A DNA stretch of 45,329 nucleotides from Rhodobacterales bacterium (GCA_026400325.1 JAPLPF010000081.1:1-45329); one strand, 5' to 3'; numbered from the stretch's first letter, positions 20,501-28,554 are shown. Program-made: numbers and translations. Notes: generated by a model not told the origin, from the letters alone.

Positions 20501-21058
20501 ATCCGGGGCCGGCTGGACATTCTGGGCAAACGGCTGGTCCTGTCCGAAGCCAGCCTTCGGCTTGAAGGCAGCCTTGTTCCGATCATCCGGGTATCAGCGC
20601 AGTCCGACAGTGACGGCGTCACCAGCATTGTCACCATCGACGGACCGGCCGACGACCCCGAAGTGACCTTCACCTCGGTCCCCGAACTGCCGCAGGAGGA
20701 AGTGCTGGCACATCTGTTGTTCGGGCGCGACCTGGGCCGACTGTCCGGGTTTCAGGCCGCGCAACTTGCCAATGCCGTCGCCACCCTTGCCGGGCGTGGC
20801 GGTGCAGGAATTGTCAGCAGGCTGCGGGATGGGCTTGGCCTTGATGACTTTGATCTTGCCACCGCGGATGATGGCACCACGGCGCTGACCGCGGGCAAGT
20901 ATCTGACTGAAAAGGTCTATACCGAGGTTGAAATCACACAGGACGGGCGGACCCGGGCGAACGTGAACCTTGATCTGCGACCCGGAGTGACCGTGCGTGG
21001 CCGTCTGGATGACGACGGCGATACCGGTGTCGGGATCTTTCTTGAACGGGATTATTGA
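17531..21058 (+). CDS. tamB: Translocation and assembly module inner-membrane component TamB
   Basis: The 1175-residue product has an N-terminal hydrophobic signal/anchor (MRAPILLALMLCAAPAHAQ), then a long series of repeated beta-strand segments typical of AsmA/TamB-like lipid-bridge proteins, and a C-terminal DUF490 domain of about 350 residues (ASLRLEGSLVPIIRVSAQSDS, then EVLAHLLFGRDLGRLSGFQAAQLA and the ending TGVGIFLERDY). It forms the hydrophobic groove that connects the inner membrane with TamA. The start overlaps the tamA stop. It ends 30 bases before the end of the convergent yjbF gene, with no obvious terminator between. Confidence 0.95.
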   Translation: MRAPILLALMLCAAPAHAQEDDRDFLTAFLEDNLSGAGRQVTITGFAGALAARATIESLTIADDQGVWLTLNGATLDWSRSSLLSGEVRVSDLSATEIILDRLPTSTEDTLPSAEATAFSLPELPVSIDIDRIAADRIVLGETVLGQAVEGKLLAAMTLAGGEGSASIELERTDSGPTGEIQLQASYANATRQLDLSLTADEGAGGIVVSLLGVPGAPSAAFEVQGSGPLEDHRATIRLATDGEDRLAGTVVLGEEPDGGYRLQASVGGNLAPMLVPEHVDFFGTAISLELDARRSTTGRVTLDRLSLAARSLQLEGRGTLAADGLPETIELTGTLATPDGEPVLLPFGAVETRIDRAGFSLGLQPGEGEGWSGDITLEGLDRADLSVGRLKLTGSGRIGRTPAGNSVGGTLRLTASGLLPTDPGLAKAIGTDLAGGLRFRHLEGSGAISLSDVNLAGDGLSAKGALAIEGLNDAFQTTGSLDLAAADLSRFSVLADRPMSGAASVRLSGSASPLSGMVDAEAEVIANDLTLGFDSLDQLLSGQSTARLSILRDESGTSLRNLDLMAKALTAKASGNLASDGSSLSATLSVTDLSALGPGFGGRADLQARFDGTTKDGDLSLSGSAQGLQVGNVEADKLLAGKSTLSATLALRDQAIKIDKARLENPQLSLAITGQLDALVRKLVIDARLANLGLLMPDLQGPLALSGSAIEDGQGYVLDLGLRGPGGIDGAVKGRIGANLSSADLVLAGTARAALANLFLSPRALDGTARYDLRLNGPFRVSSLSGRVTLSNGRFTDPNLGVSLEGIEALAQLQAGQAQVSSTARLSTGGLIRVDGPIGLAAPFPARLQVTLDRLRLIDPELYEALVDGRIGIDGPLTGGATLSGRLDLEQVDLRVPASGFESGSALLDVAHVNEPRDVRDTRARAGLIGSDGAAAGSSGSTQPFRLDLTVSAPSRIFLRGRGIDAELGGQIRLAGTTDAVVPSGGFDLIRGRLDILGKRLVLSEASLRLEGSLVPIIRVSAQSDSDGVTSIVTIDGPADDPEVTFTSVPELPQEEVLAHLLFGRDLGRLSGFQAAQLANAVATLAGRGGAGIVSRLRDGLGLDDFDLATADDGTTALTAGKYLTEKVYTEVEITQDGRTRANVNLDLRPGVTVRGRLDDDGDTGVGIFLERDY

Positions 21059-21088
21059 GGACAGGGGACTGTTGTCGGTCAGACTATC

Positions 21089-21778
21089 TCAGTCAACGAC
21101 CCGCTGGAAAATCGCAACCCCGACCGGGCCGCTGACCCATTGCGAGGATTGCCGCACTGTCTGGCCCTCGATCCAGTAGTCGTTGGTGATCTTGCTGCCT
21201 TGCGGGCGCGTGCAGTCTTCGGTCACGCGCGTTATGGCATGGTTCCTGGCGAAGATCTCGATCGTGTCCTTGCCGACAACCGTGACTGTGCAGTCATAGG
21301 TCCTGCGACCCATCCGGTCATCCGGTCCAAGGAAGAAATACAACCGCTGGTAGGTTGCGCCATTGCGCAGAAGCGTGGCAACCGACGGCACCTCTGACGA
21401 CATCAGGTCAGGCCCAAGTCCGCGGGTCTGGGTCAGAACGCCGTTGCGCAGACTGAAGGTCGTGCCGTCTTTGGTTGTCCAGGTTACCACGTCGCCCTTG
21501 TCGTCCGAAATGGTCAGGAATGCGTCGGACCCACGGGCCGGGATCACGACGCGCAGGACCGGATTTCCGGCCTTTTCAAGCTCTTCCCGACTGGGCGGTG
21601 CAGCGGGGGTCGCCGCGCCGCCGCCACCCCGTCTGGACTTGACGGCTCCCACGGCCTCCTTTGCCACCTCACCGGCAACCCTGAACACCGGGGGGGTGTC
21701 AACTCCACCGTAGCTTCCGCAGGCCGTGACAAGGGAAAGCGCAAGAAAACCAGTGGCAAACCTTGCCGCTCTCGTCAC
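21089..21778 (-). CDS. yjbF: YjbF-family outer-membrane lipoprotein
   Basis: The 229-residue product belongs to the YjbF/GfcC-associated lipoprotein family linked to exopolysaccharide and capsule export. I choose the GTG at 21778 because its bases overlap the yjbH stop as GTGA and it yields a compact lipoprotein signal (RAARFATGFLALSLVTAC) with lipobox LVTAC; an ATG at 21796 is the alternative. A Gly/Ala/Pro-rich linker follows, then the conserved body (NPVLRVVIPARGSDAFLTISDDKG, ATYQRLYFFLGPDDRMGRRTYDC, TRPQGSKITNDYWIEG). It is translated immediately after yjbH; the yjbE and yjbG partners known from enterobacteria are not present next to it. Confidence 0.88.
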   Translation of the reverse strand: MTRAARFATGFLALSLVTACGSYGGVDTPPVFRVAGEVAKEAVGAVKSRRGGGGAATPAAPPSREELEKAGNPVLRVVIPARGSDAFLTISDDKGDVVTWTTKDGTTFSLRNGVLTQTRGLGPDLMSSEVPSVATLLRNGATYQRLYFFLGPDDRMGRRTYDCTVTVVGKDTIEIFARNHAITRVTEDCTRPQGSKITNDYWIEGQTVRQSSQWVSGPVGVAIFQRVVD

Positions 21779-23889
21779 CGCCACACCCGCCCCCATTCGG
21801 AATCGAGGGCACCCGAGTGGAATTCGCGGATCACATCGTACAGGCGCCCATCCACGTTGAGCCGTGCCCCGCCATCCCCCGAAGCCGGGCGCAGCGTCGT
21901 TCCAAAGGTGCGCTGGCCTTCGGTTCCAATCGCCCAGTTCAGCGGGATCGTGAACCTGACACCCTTGTCGAAGCTGCCAGGGCCAAAGTCCTCGGCGCTG
22001 ACGTCCGTCACGGTAGCAAAGGCCCCGACGCTCCAGCCGTTGGCAAAGATGCGGTCCAGCGACACCGTGGCACCCACGTCTCCGGCAAGGTATCTGCCCA
22101 CGTCAAGCTGGCCAACGAAACCGCCGCCGAATTCGTAGTAGGCCGAGACATGTCCCGTCACGACGTCATAGTCGTACTCGTCAAATCCGAAGCCACCATC
22201 GGTATCGCGCTGCTTGGTGTAGTTAAGCTCGGCTCCAAGGGCCAGTTTGCTTTCAACCGGCTTCCAGAGCACCTCACCCGAGATGCCGGCATGCATGCGT
22301 TCCAGGTAGCCGAAACTGACGCGGGAGTAGATATCCGCTGCCGGTCTTGCGAACCAGGCAAGCGTCAGATTTTCCACCGCCGGATTGCCGTTCTCGGTAT
22401 AGGCCTTGCCGTCCGATCTGACAGGCGGCAATGCACCTGTGGACGATCCGGTCAGCTTTTCGCCGTTTCCAAGGATCCGCGTCGAAATCGACCCTGACAA
22501 AACAAGGCCCGGCCGGATGTCGTAAGACGCAGACAGGCGCAGCCGCACGGCCCCTCGCAACGGTTCGTTCATCGTCAGCGAGGGGCGCAAGCTCCACCCG
22601 AACCGGGGGTAAAGTCCTTCGCTTCCGATCGCATTTTCGGGCACCGGGCCGGCATCAGACAATTCGACCCTCTCGCGCAGCAGCGACGAGTTGTCGGCAG
22701 CGAATTCAAGCTGTTCCAGATCGCTTCGCCGGATGGTGACCTTCGACGCGCCGATCCCCCTTGAAACGGGGACAATCTCGAACACTTCCACCGACGCCGG
22801 CATCACCTGACTCAGCGCGCGCGCGGTGCGTCCGATCGCTTGCGAGCCTGCGTCGATCCGGGTGTTGCGGACGCGAATCTGCACTGTGCTGGCGGTGTAG
22901 GCCAGGTTCTCGATGACAATCCCGTCAACCGCCAACCGCTTTGCCAGGTTGGTGCGCAGAAGGGGGCCTGCATCGGGCTGGGTCACCCATCCGGTGTCAA
23001 ACGCCTCGGGATCGGACGACCGCGCGGGCCGCGACATCACCGGTGACGGGGCAGGCCCCATTACCCCACCGGTCGCGCGGGTCTTCGGGTTGAGGATCAG
23101 ATGGAAGGTCAGGCCGATTTCGCTGCCATGCAGCGCGTAAAAGCCGTAGCGCGCATAGGGCCCGCGCTGGTATTCGAAACCGAAGTTGAGGGGGCTTTTC
23201 CGATCGATGATGCCGCGCGTCTCATCCTCAAGCTCGTAGGCGTCCGAGGAGTATTCACCCTTGAACGTCCAGCGGTCGTTGATCTTGTATTCGACCCCCG
23301 CAAACGGTGCGAAATCACCGCGGAACCACTGGTCAGAGTTCGGCTTGCCAACTTCGGTGTTCTCCAGGGGTGGCCGGTCGCCGAAAAGCGAGCCAATCGA
23401 CCCGTAAGACCCAAGCCGACCCCACCCAAGGCCAGCTGTGACCTTTACCTTTTCCTTGAACGTCTTTGTCGCGGCAATGTATTCGGACGAAAATCCGCCG
23501 TCGCCAAGAAAGTCGACAAGGCCGATGGTCACGGCCGGAACATACTGGCTTTCCTTCAGAATCTGATACCGGATGTCCATGTTGCGCTGGTCGTCGCTTG
23601 ACGGATCATCGGGAAACAGCGTGTCCCAGTCCCGCAGGGTCTGAAACCGAAAAGACGCCGAAAGACGCTCGGTGATCTGAAAGCTGAGGGTGCTGCGTGT
23701 GATCGGTCCGACCAGGGTCGTGCTGAAGCTGAACGTCGCGTCATCCTGGGCGTCGCCCGAGGGCATGTCGATCAGGCCGGTTGTGCCGTTGATATTCAGG
23801 GTCGGCGTGATCTCGGCCAAGGCCGGACCCGCGCAAAGCGCAGTGCTCACGGCAGATACGGCAAGCAGACGTCGAGACGAGTTAAGCAT
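21775..23889 (-). CDS. yjbH: YjbH-family outer-membrane beta-barrel protein
   Basis: The 704-residue protein has a Sec signal peptide (RRLLAVSAVSTALCAGPALA), then the YjbH signature NINGTTGLIDMPSGDAQDDATFSFS. It contains two barrel-like halves with alternating amphipathic strands, separated by a middle domain around residues 330-440. The C-terminus ends SEWGRVWR. YjbH proteins are thought to form an outer-membrane pore for extracellular polysaccharide made under envelope stress. Upstream is a 152-base gap before marR; a possible -35/-10 pair (TTGCTC, 19 bases, TAGACT) can be seen but is weak. Confidence 0.92.
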   Translation of the reverse strand: MLNSSRRLLAVSAVSTALCAGPALAEITPTLNINGTTGLIDMPSGDAQDDATFSFSTTLVGPITRSTLSFQITERLSASFRFQTLRDWDTLFPDDPSSDDQRNMDIRYQILKESQYVPAVTIGLVDFLGDGGFSSEYIAATKTFKEKVKVTAGLGWGRLGSYGSIGSLFGDRPPLENTEVGKPNSDQWFRGDFAPFAGVEYKINDRWTFKGEYSSDAYELEDETRGIIDRKSPLNFGFEYQRGPYARYGFYALHGSEIGLTFHLILNPKTRATGGVMGPAPSPVMSRPARSSDPEAFDTGWVTQPDAGPLLRTNLAKRLAVDGIVIENLAYTASTVQIRVRNTRIDAGSQAIGRTARALSQVMPASVEVFEIVPVSRGIGASKVTIRRSDLEQLEFAADNSSLLRERVELSDAGPVPENAIGSEGLYPRFGWSLRPSLTMNEPLRGAVRLRLSASYDIRPGLVLSGSISTRILGNGEKLTGSSTGALPPVRSDGKAYTENGNPAVENLTLAWFARPAADIYSRVSFGYLERMHAGISGEVLWKPVESKLALGAELNYTKQRDTDGGFGFDEYDYDVVTGHVSAYYEFGGGFVGQLDVGRYLAGDVGATVSLDRIFANGWSVGAFATVTDVSAEDFGPGSFDKGVRFTIPLNWAIGTEGQRTFGTTLRPASGDGGARLNVDGRLYDVIREFHSGALDSEWGRVWR

Positions 23890-24041
23890 GATGACGGGTA
23901 CCCTGAGTGCCCTTACAGTCTATGCGAACTTACCGCAGTCAGAGCAAGACCTAACCTCCCCGTTACCCAAGCTATCCACAGCATCGGCGGCACTTCCCTG
24001 ACGCCCTGTGCCAGAAGTGCCACGCCGCCCCTCGCCGCAGG

Positions 24042-24491
24042 TCAGGGTGCTTCGTCCCCAAGGCGCATGCGCAGCTCACGCAGGACCGGCAAAAGCGCGC
24101 GCAGCTTGTCGTGTCCCATGGCCTGAACCACTTCCGCGATCAATGGCACGACAGCTGCAACCGCCGCGTCCCGCGCCGCCCGGCCCGAGGGGCTGATCGC
24201 GACGAGTTTCTGACGCGCATCCTCCCAATCCGGGCGGATGTGGATGTGACCGGCCCATTCCAGCCGGGTCAGCGTGTTGGTCATCGCCCCGCGCGTTACG
24301 TGGAAGGCCTTGGCCAGTTGCGCAGGTGTGCGTTCATCACCCAACCGGGCCAGATGGTTCAGGACCGAGAAATGCGACAACTGCATGCCCTTGGGCAAAA
24401 CCCGGGAAATCCGGTTCCGGGCCAACTGGTCTGCCATGAACAGCTCTCCGAACAGGGCCACGGCGATGTCGTCGGTCCTTTCGTTGCTCAT
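24042..24491 (-). CDS. MarR-family transcriptional regulator
   Basis: The 149-residue protein is a winged-helix MarR regulator: helix-turn-helix in ERTPAQLAKAFHVTRGAMTNTLTRLEWAGHI, wing in RPDWEDARQKLVAISPSGRAA, and dimerisation helices at both ends. MarR proteins usually repress neighbouring genes until a small phenolic ligand or oxidant binds. Its ATG overlaps the stop of the nitrilase gene (ATGA), so it is translationally coupled as the last gene of comF-grx-nitrilase-marR. No inverted-repeat operator was evident nearby. Confidence 0.9.
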   Translation of the reverse strand: MSNERTDDIAVALFGELFMADQLARNRISRVLPKGMQLSHFSVLNHLARLGDERTPAQLAKAFHVTRGAMTNTLTRLEWAGHIHIRPDWEDARQKLVAISPSGRAARDAAVAAVVPLIAEVVQAMGHDKLRALLPVLRELRMRLGDEAP

Positions 24492-25333
24492 GGACCCTCA
24501 AAACCCCGGTCATGGGTCAGTGACGGCACCCGCTTGCGCGCCTCACCCACGCGGGAAAGGTCAAGGTCAACCAGCATCACGCCCGGGTCAGTTCCCGCAT
24601 CGGCCAGCACCTCGCCCCAGGGGGCGACGGCAAGCGAGTGGCCATGTGTGCGGCGACCCTTGCCAACGGCTTCCGGGTGAAAACCGGTCTGCGCGGGGGC
24701 CAGGACGAAACAGCCGGTTTCGATCGCACGGGCGCGTAGAAGAACCTCCCAGTGCGCGGCACCGGTGATGTGGTTGAAAGCGGCTGGAACCGTAAGAATA
24801 TCCGCCCCGGCCTGAGCCAGACGGCGAAAAAGGGCTGGAAACCGCAGGTAATAGCAGACCGTCATGCCGACACGGCCAAACGGGGTTTCGGCCAGAACCG
24901 CGCGCGTGCCCGGGCGATAGCCTTCGCTTTCGCGGTAAATCTCGGTTTCCGAGACGTTTACGTCGAACATGTGGATCTTGTCGTAGCGGGCGGCAATGCT
25001 GCCGTCCGGTGCGATCAGGAAGCTGCGGTTGGCAAAGCGGCCGTCGGCGTCATGGGTCAGGACACCCAGGGATCCGATCAACAGCCAGATTCCTGCGGCC
25101 TTCGCCTCATCCTGCAGGGTGGCAAGGGTTTCGTCCTGATCCTCATGCCGGAAAACCTGGCGCTGGTGGGCACGGCTGGAGGACAGACCGTTGGTCAACT
25201 CGGGCGTCAGCACGAATCCGGCACCCCCCGCGACAGCGCGGCGCACCCCGTCCACAGTCACGCGCAGGTTTACCGCCGGATCGTCGGTCACGGTCAGCTG
25301 GACAAGGCCAACCCGTAAAGGCCCCCCGCGCAT
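24488..25333 (-). CDS. Carbon-nitrogen hydrolase (nitrilase superfamily, Nit1/Nit2-like)
   Basis: The 281-residue protein has the nitrilase catalytic triad: Glu45 in VLTPELTN, Lys119 in RYDKIHMFD and Cys160 in TVCYYLRFP. Members hydrolyse amides; the closest architecture is the Nit/omega-amidase group, which repairs deaminated glutathione or hydrolyses alpha-ketoglutaramate. One oddity is that the residue two after the catalytic Cys is Tyr, where Nit enzymes normally have Asp (CYDxRFP). The ATG at 25333 shares a base with the grx stop (TGATG); a GTG at 25336 is also possible. The neighbouring glutaredoxin fits a glutathione-linked role, but that is inference. Confidence 0.88.
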   Translation of the reverse strand: MRGGPLRVGLVQLTVTDDPAVNLRVTVDGVRRAVAGGAGFVLTPELTNGLSSSRAHQRQVFRHEDQDETLATLQDEAKAAGIWLLIGSLGVLTHDADGRFANRSFLIAPDGSIAARYDKIHMFDVNVSETEIYRESEGYRPGTRAVLAETPFGRVGMTVCYYLRFPALFRRLAQAGADILTVPAAFNHITGAAHWEVLLRARAIETGCFVLAPAQTGFHPEAVGKGRRTHGHSLAVAPWGEVLADAGTDPGVMLVDLDLSRVGEARKRVPSLTHDRGFEGP

Positions 25334-25602
25334 CACCCGGCCAGAAGGGGGTCAAGCTTGCCCGCATGGTCAAGCGCGTGCAGGTCGTCCGACCCGCCGA
25401 CATGAACGGTTCCCACAAAGATCTGCGGCACCGTCCGCCGCCCGTTCGCCCGCTGGATCATGGCTTGCCGCAAAGCCGGGTCACGGCTGACGTCAATCTC
25501 GTGGTAGGTCACGCCCTTGCGATCCAGGAGCCGTTTGGCGGCATGGCAATACGGGCAGATCGGGGTGGTGTAGATCTCGACAAAAGACGCTGCGCTGCGC
25601 AT
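25333..25602 (-). CDS. grxC: Glutaredoxin 3 (dithiol, CPYC)
   Basis: The 89-residue product has the dithiol active site CPYC in VEIYTTPICPYCHAAKRLLDRKG, the cis-Pro TVPQIFVG and the C-terminal GGSDDLHALDHAGKLDPLL, all standard for GrxC. It reduces protein disulfides and ribonucleotide reductase using glutathione. The ATG at 25602 is chosen over one eight codons upstream because it matches the family start and has an AAGAGG ribosome site. It is 34 bases after comF and overlaps the nitrilase start. Confidence 0.93.
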   Translation of the reverse strand: MRSAASFVEIYTTPICPYCHAAKRLLDRKGVTYHEIDVSRDPALRQAMIQRANGRRTVPQIFVGTVHVGGSDDLHALDHAGKLDPLLAG

Positions 25603-25636
25603 GGGAAACCTCTTGCTGCGCGGCAACTATAGGGCT

Positions 25637-26359
25637 TCAGGCATCTTTCGCAACGCGCGCAAGGCTGAGAACGGCAACCGATGCCGCGCCTGCTGCAAAA
25701 AGTGCCTCGGTCGCCGCCGAAAAGGTCGCACCAGAGGTCATCACGTCATCAACCAGAAGGATGTCGCGGTCCGAAACCGTGGCCTCGCGCCGCTTTGGCA
25801 CGGCAAAGGCCCCGACAAGGTTGGCAAAGCGGTCATCCCGTGTCCGCCCTTCCTGCGAGCCGGTGGTGCGGCGACGGACCAGCGCGTCCGGGCAATGGTC
25901 CTGACCGGCCAGCCCGGCCAGCGCCCTGGACAAAAGCGCCGCCTGATTGTACTTGCGCCGGAACAGCCGGGTCCAGTGCAGCGGCACTGGCACGACCAGC
26001 ATCCCGGGCCGCAACATCGGGGCTGCCGCCTTCATCAGCCAGCCAGCCGCCGGGCGCGAAAGGTCCATCCTGTCCCCATGCTTGAGCGCAAGGACAATGC
26101 TGCGCGCGTTGTCGCGGTAAAGCAGTGCCGACCGCCCCTGCCCCCAAGGTCGCGCGGTGGTCATGCAGTCGTCACAGACCGCGGTTTCCCCCGGCTCTCC
26201 GCCCGGCAAGGGCGTGCCGCAGCGGTCACAGACCAGACCCGCAATGAAGGGCGTCTCGCGCCAACAGTCGCTGCACAGGCCAAAGTCCGACGTGACGGGC
26301 GCCATGCAGCTGATGCATTGCGGCGGGTAAAGCACATGCAGCGCGGCTTGCAATCCCAT
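25637..26359 (-). CDS. comF: ComF-family phosphoribosyltransferase-like protein
   Basis: The 240-residue protein has an N-terminal cysteine-rich zinc-binding part (CISC, CSDC, CDRC and CDDC pairs) and a C-terminal type I phosphoribosyltransferase fold with the PRPP-binding loop DRDILLVDDVMTSGATFS. In transformable bacteria ComF takes part in handling imported single-stranded DNA; in alphaproteobacteria, including those carrying gene transfer agents, it has a similar recombination-linked role. An AGGAGG ribosome site precedes the start, and the gene diverges from the methyltransferase at 26383 across only 23 bases. Confidence 0.92.
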   Translation of the reverse strand: MGLQAALHVLYPPQCISCMAPVTSDFGLCSDCWRETPFIAGLVCDRCGTPLPGGEPGETAVCDDCMTTARPWGQGRSALLYRDNARSIVLALKHGDRMDLSRPAAGWLMKAAAPMLRPGMLVVPVPLHWTRLFRRKYNQAALLSRALAGLAGQDHCPDALVRRRTTGSQEGRTRDDRFANLVGAFAVPKRREATVSDRDILLVDDVMTSGATFSAATEALFAAGAASVAVLSLARVAKDA

Positions 26360-26382
26360 CCTGTCCTCCTAATGTCCCGGCA

Positions 26383-27222
26383 ATGATGCAGCCGCCCCTG
26401 ATGACCGATCGCATGGCCCTTGTCCGGCACCGCGCCCGTGCGGGGACGCTGGCCGACCACCGCTCGGCACTTTTCCTGCATGATCTTGCCCGGTCCGATA
26501 TCAAGGAAAGACTGAACGAGGTTAACAGAACCTTTACAGCACCCGCCATCGTGACCGGATATCCGCAGGTCTGGGCCGATTTCCACCCCGATGCCCGGCT
26601 GGTGCCGGATGATGACCTCTTGGCGCTGGACCCGCAGTGCCACGATCTGGTTATCCATGCCATGGGTCTGCACTGGGCGAATGACCCGGTGGGCCAGTTG
26701 GTGCAATGCCGCCGTGCGCTTCGGCCCGACGGGCTGTGCATCGTGGTCCTGCTTGGCGGGGCCACCCTGAACGAGCTGCGCACCAGCCTGGCAGAGGCTG
26801 AAAGTGCCGTCACCGGCGGACTTTCGCCCCGTGTGCTGCCGATGGGCGAAATCCGCGATCTGGGCGCGCTGATGCAGCGGACCGGGTTCGCCCTTCCGGT
26901 GGCCGACAGCCTGACCCAGACCGTCCTTTACCGCGACCTAGGCCGCCTTTTCGCCGACCTGCGCGCCATGGGCGAGACAAGCGCCCTTGCCGCCCGCCCG
27001 CGTGGCCTTACCCGCCGCGCAGTGTTTGGATCGGCCGAGGCGGTTTACCGCAACAGCTTTGTCACGCCCGAGGGGATGCTAAAGGCGACGTTCGAGATGG
27101 TGTTCCTGACCGGCTGGGCCCCGCATGACAGCCAGCAGCAGCCCCTTCGCCCCGGGACCGCGCGGCAAAGGCTGGCAGATGCCCTGGGCGTGCCGGAAAA
27201 GCCCTTGCCCAAGGACAGTTGA
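26383..27222 (+). CDS. SAM-dependent methyltransferase, NDUFAF5/BioC-like
   Basis: The 279-residue protein begins MMQPPLMTDRMALVRHRARA, matching the Rhodobacteraceae group of methyltransferase-fold proteins related to NDUFAF5, a complex I assembly factor. The middle segment HDLVIHAMGLHWANDPVGQLVQCRRALRPDGL is the characteristic post-motif region. The classical SAM-binding GxGxG motif is not obvious in this copy (IVTGYPQVWADFH in its place), so activity is uncertain. C-terminal FEMVFLTGWAPHDSQQQPLRPG is typical. The start could also be at 26386 or 26401; no clear ribosome site decides. It lies 51 bases before hemH on the same strand. Confidence 0.85.
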   Translation: MMQPPLMTDRMALVRHRARAGTLADHRSALFLHDLARSDIKERLNEVNRTFTAPAIVTGYPQVWADFHPDARLVPDDDLLALDPQCHDLVIHAMGLHWANDPVGQLVQCRRALRPDGLCIVVLLGGATLNELRTSLAEAESAVTGGLSPRVLPMGEIRDLGALMQRTGFALPVADSLTQTVLYRDLGRLFADLRAMGETSALAARPRGLTRRAVFGSAEAVYRNSFVTPEGMLKATFEMVFLTGWAPHDSQQQPLRPGTARQRLADALGVPEKPLPKDS

Positions 27223-27273
27223 CCCCGGCGCGCAAGCCTATATGTCCCCAAGGGAAGAATTGGGATCGTTCAG

Positions 27274-28372
27274 ATGCTTGACGCAAAGCCAGCACAGGGT
27301 GCCGAAGGTTCGCTTGTAATGCCGGGAGAGGGCCGCCTGGCCCATGCCCCCGCCAATCACCCCCCGGTCCGCAAGCCGAAGATCGGGGTCCTGATTGCCA
27401 ACCTCGGGACACCGGACAACTACGACTATTGGTCAATGCGACGCTACCTGAACGAGTTTCTGTCGGACAAGCGCGTTGTCGATTACGCCAGCTGGAAATG
27501 GCAGCCGCTGCTGCAGTTGATCATCCTGACCAAGCGGCCGTTTTCATCCGGCGCCAACTACAAGCTGATCTGGAACCATGATCTGAACGAAAGCCCGCTT
27601 CTGACCATCACCAAGGCCCAGACCGCCGCGATTGCCGAAACGATGGCGGCACGGCACGGGGCTGAAGTCATGGTCGATTTCTGCATGCGCTATGGCAATC
27701 CATCGACCGATACCAAGGTCAGGGCGATGGTCGAAGCCGGGTGCGAGAAGGTGCTTTTCTTCCCGCTTTCATTACGCCGGGGCGACCTCGGCCACCGCGA
27801 ATGATCAGTTCTTTCGCGCAATGATGAAGGAAAAGCGCCAGCCAGCCGTGCGGACGGTGCCGGAGTATTTCGAAAATCCCCTTTACATCGACGCGCTTGC
27901 CCGTTCGGTCACGACGGCCTACGCAAAACTGGACCACACACCGGATGTTCTGGTGGCCAGCTATCACGGGATGCCGCAACGCTATCTGCTTGAGGGTGAT
28001 CCCTACCATTGCCAGTGCGCCAAGACCTCGCGCTTGCTGCGCGAACGGCTGGGATGGGAGAAAGGGTCGATCGACACCACCTTCCAGTCGGTGTTCGGTC
28101 CGGAAGAATGGCTGAAGCCCTACACTGTCGAACACGTCGCCGAGCTTGCCAGGCAGGGGAAAAAGCGCATTGCCGTGATGGCCCCGGCCTTTTCAGCGGA
28201 CTGCATCGAGACGCTGGAAGAGATCAACGGCGAAATCCGTGAGGCCTTCGAACACGCCGGTGGGGAAAGCTTTACCTACATTCCCTGCCTGAACGACGAC
28301 GCCGCGCACATCGAGGCGCTTGTCGCGGTGATCGAGGAAAACCTTGCCGGCTGGCTGCCGAAGGCAGGATAG
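27274..28372 (+). pseudogene. hemH: Ferrochelatase HemH, reading frame interrupted
   Basis: Ferrochelatase inserts ferrous iron into protoporphyrin IX, the last step of haem synthesis. The first frame, from MLDAKPAQGAEG at 27274, carries GVLIANLGTPDNYDYWSMRRYLNEFL and VDFCMRYGNPSTDTKVR as far as KVLFFPL near 27768. The rest (HYAGATSATANDQFF, then SYHGMPQRYL with the catalytic His, APAFSADCIETLEEI and the stop at 28372) lies in the +1 frame. Family proteins read FFPLYPHYAGATS; here the Tyr-Pro codons are reduced to a single T, equivalent to a 5-base deletion around 27770. As read, translation would stop at 27804. All other conserved parts are intact, so this is either a very recent mutation or a sequence/assembly error. 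Confidence 0.88.
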
Positions 28373-28391
28373 CGTCCACGGTGGGCAGAAA

Positions 28392-28420
28392 TTGAAAAGT
28401 CTTTAACATCAATATATTGA
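28392..28420 (+). promoter_or_regulatory. Candidate housekeeping promoter in AT-rich gap after hemH
   Basis: TTGAAA (28392-28397) and TATTGA (28415-28420) are separated by 17 bases inside the only clearly AT-rich stretch of this region. It could drive the small membrane-protein / YCII / sigma operon under normal growth. The -10 match is modest. Confidence 0.3.
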
Positions 28421-28482
28421 GTTTTTCTGTTTACCTGGTCTTAACCTCTGGCCCCTGGTCTGAACACTTTCTTCCCGACCCC

Positions 28483-28509
28483 TGTCGAAATCGCGGTCGG
28501 TCGCGTGTC
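28483..28509 (+). promoter_or_regulatory. Candidate ECF42-type autoregulatory promoter
   Basis: TGTCGA (28483-28488) is followed after 15 bases by CGTGTC (28504-28509). Published work on ECF42 sigma factors describes a TGTCGA -35 element with a CG(A/T)C-type -10; the -35 here is exact and the -10 has one mismatch. Transcription would start about 40 bases before the first gene of the operon that encodes the ECF42-type sigma factor, the usual position for autoregulation. Confidence 0.45.
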
Positions 28510-28554
28510 ACTCCTTTGCCCGGCATTCGACCGGCTGAACCGATGGAGATGACG

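Noticed and set aside
23913-23984. 23-codon minus-strand frame (MLWIAWVTGRLG...) just upstream of yjbH
   Set aside because: The ribosome site is weak and far, and it lies where the yjbH promoter is expected; nothing else supports translation.
27760-27790. Programmed +1 frameshift in hemH at CTT-T, as in prfB
   Set aside because: There is no stop or rare codon at the slip point, no upstream SD-like stimulator, and slipping would still leave out the conserved Tyr-Pro. A deletion or sequence error is simpler.
28417-28554. N-terminal extension of the 4-TM protein from an ATG at 28417
   Set aside because: It overlaps the AT-rich promoter region and both candidate promoters; the ATG at 28555 has a GGAG ribosome site and directly precedes the hydrophobic segments.
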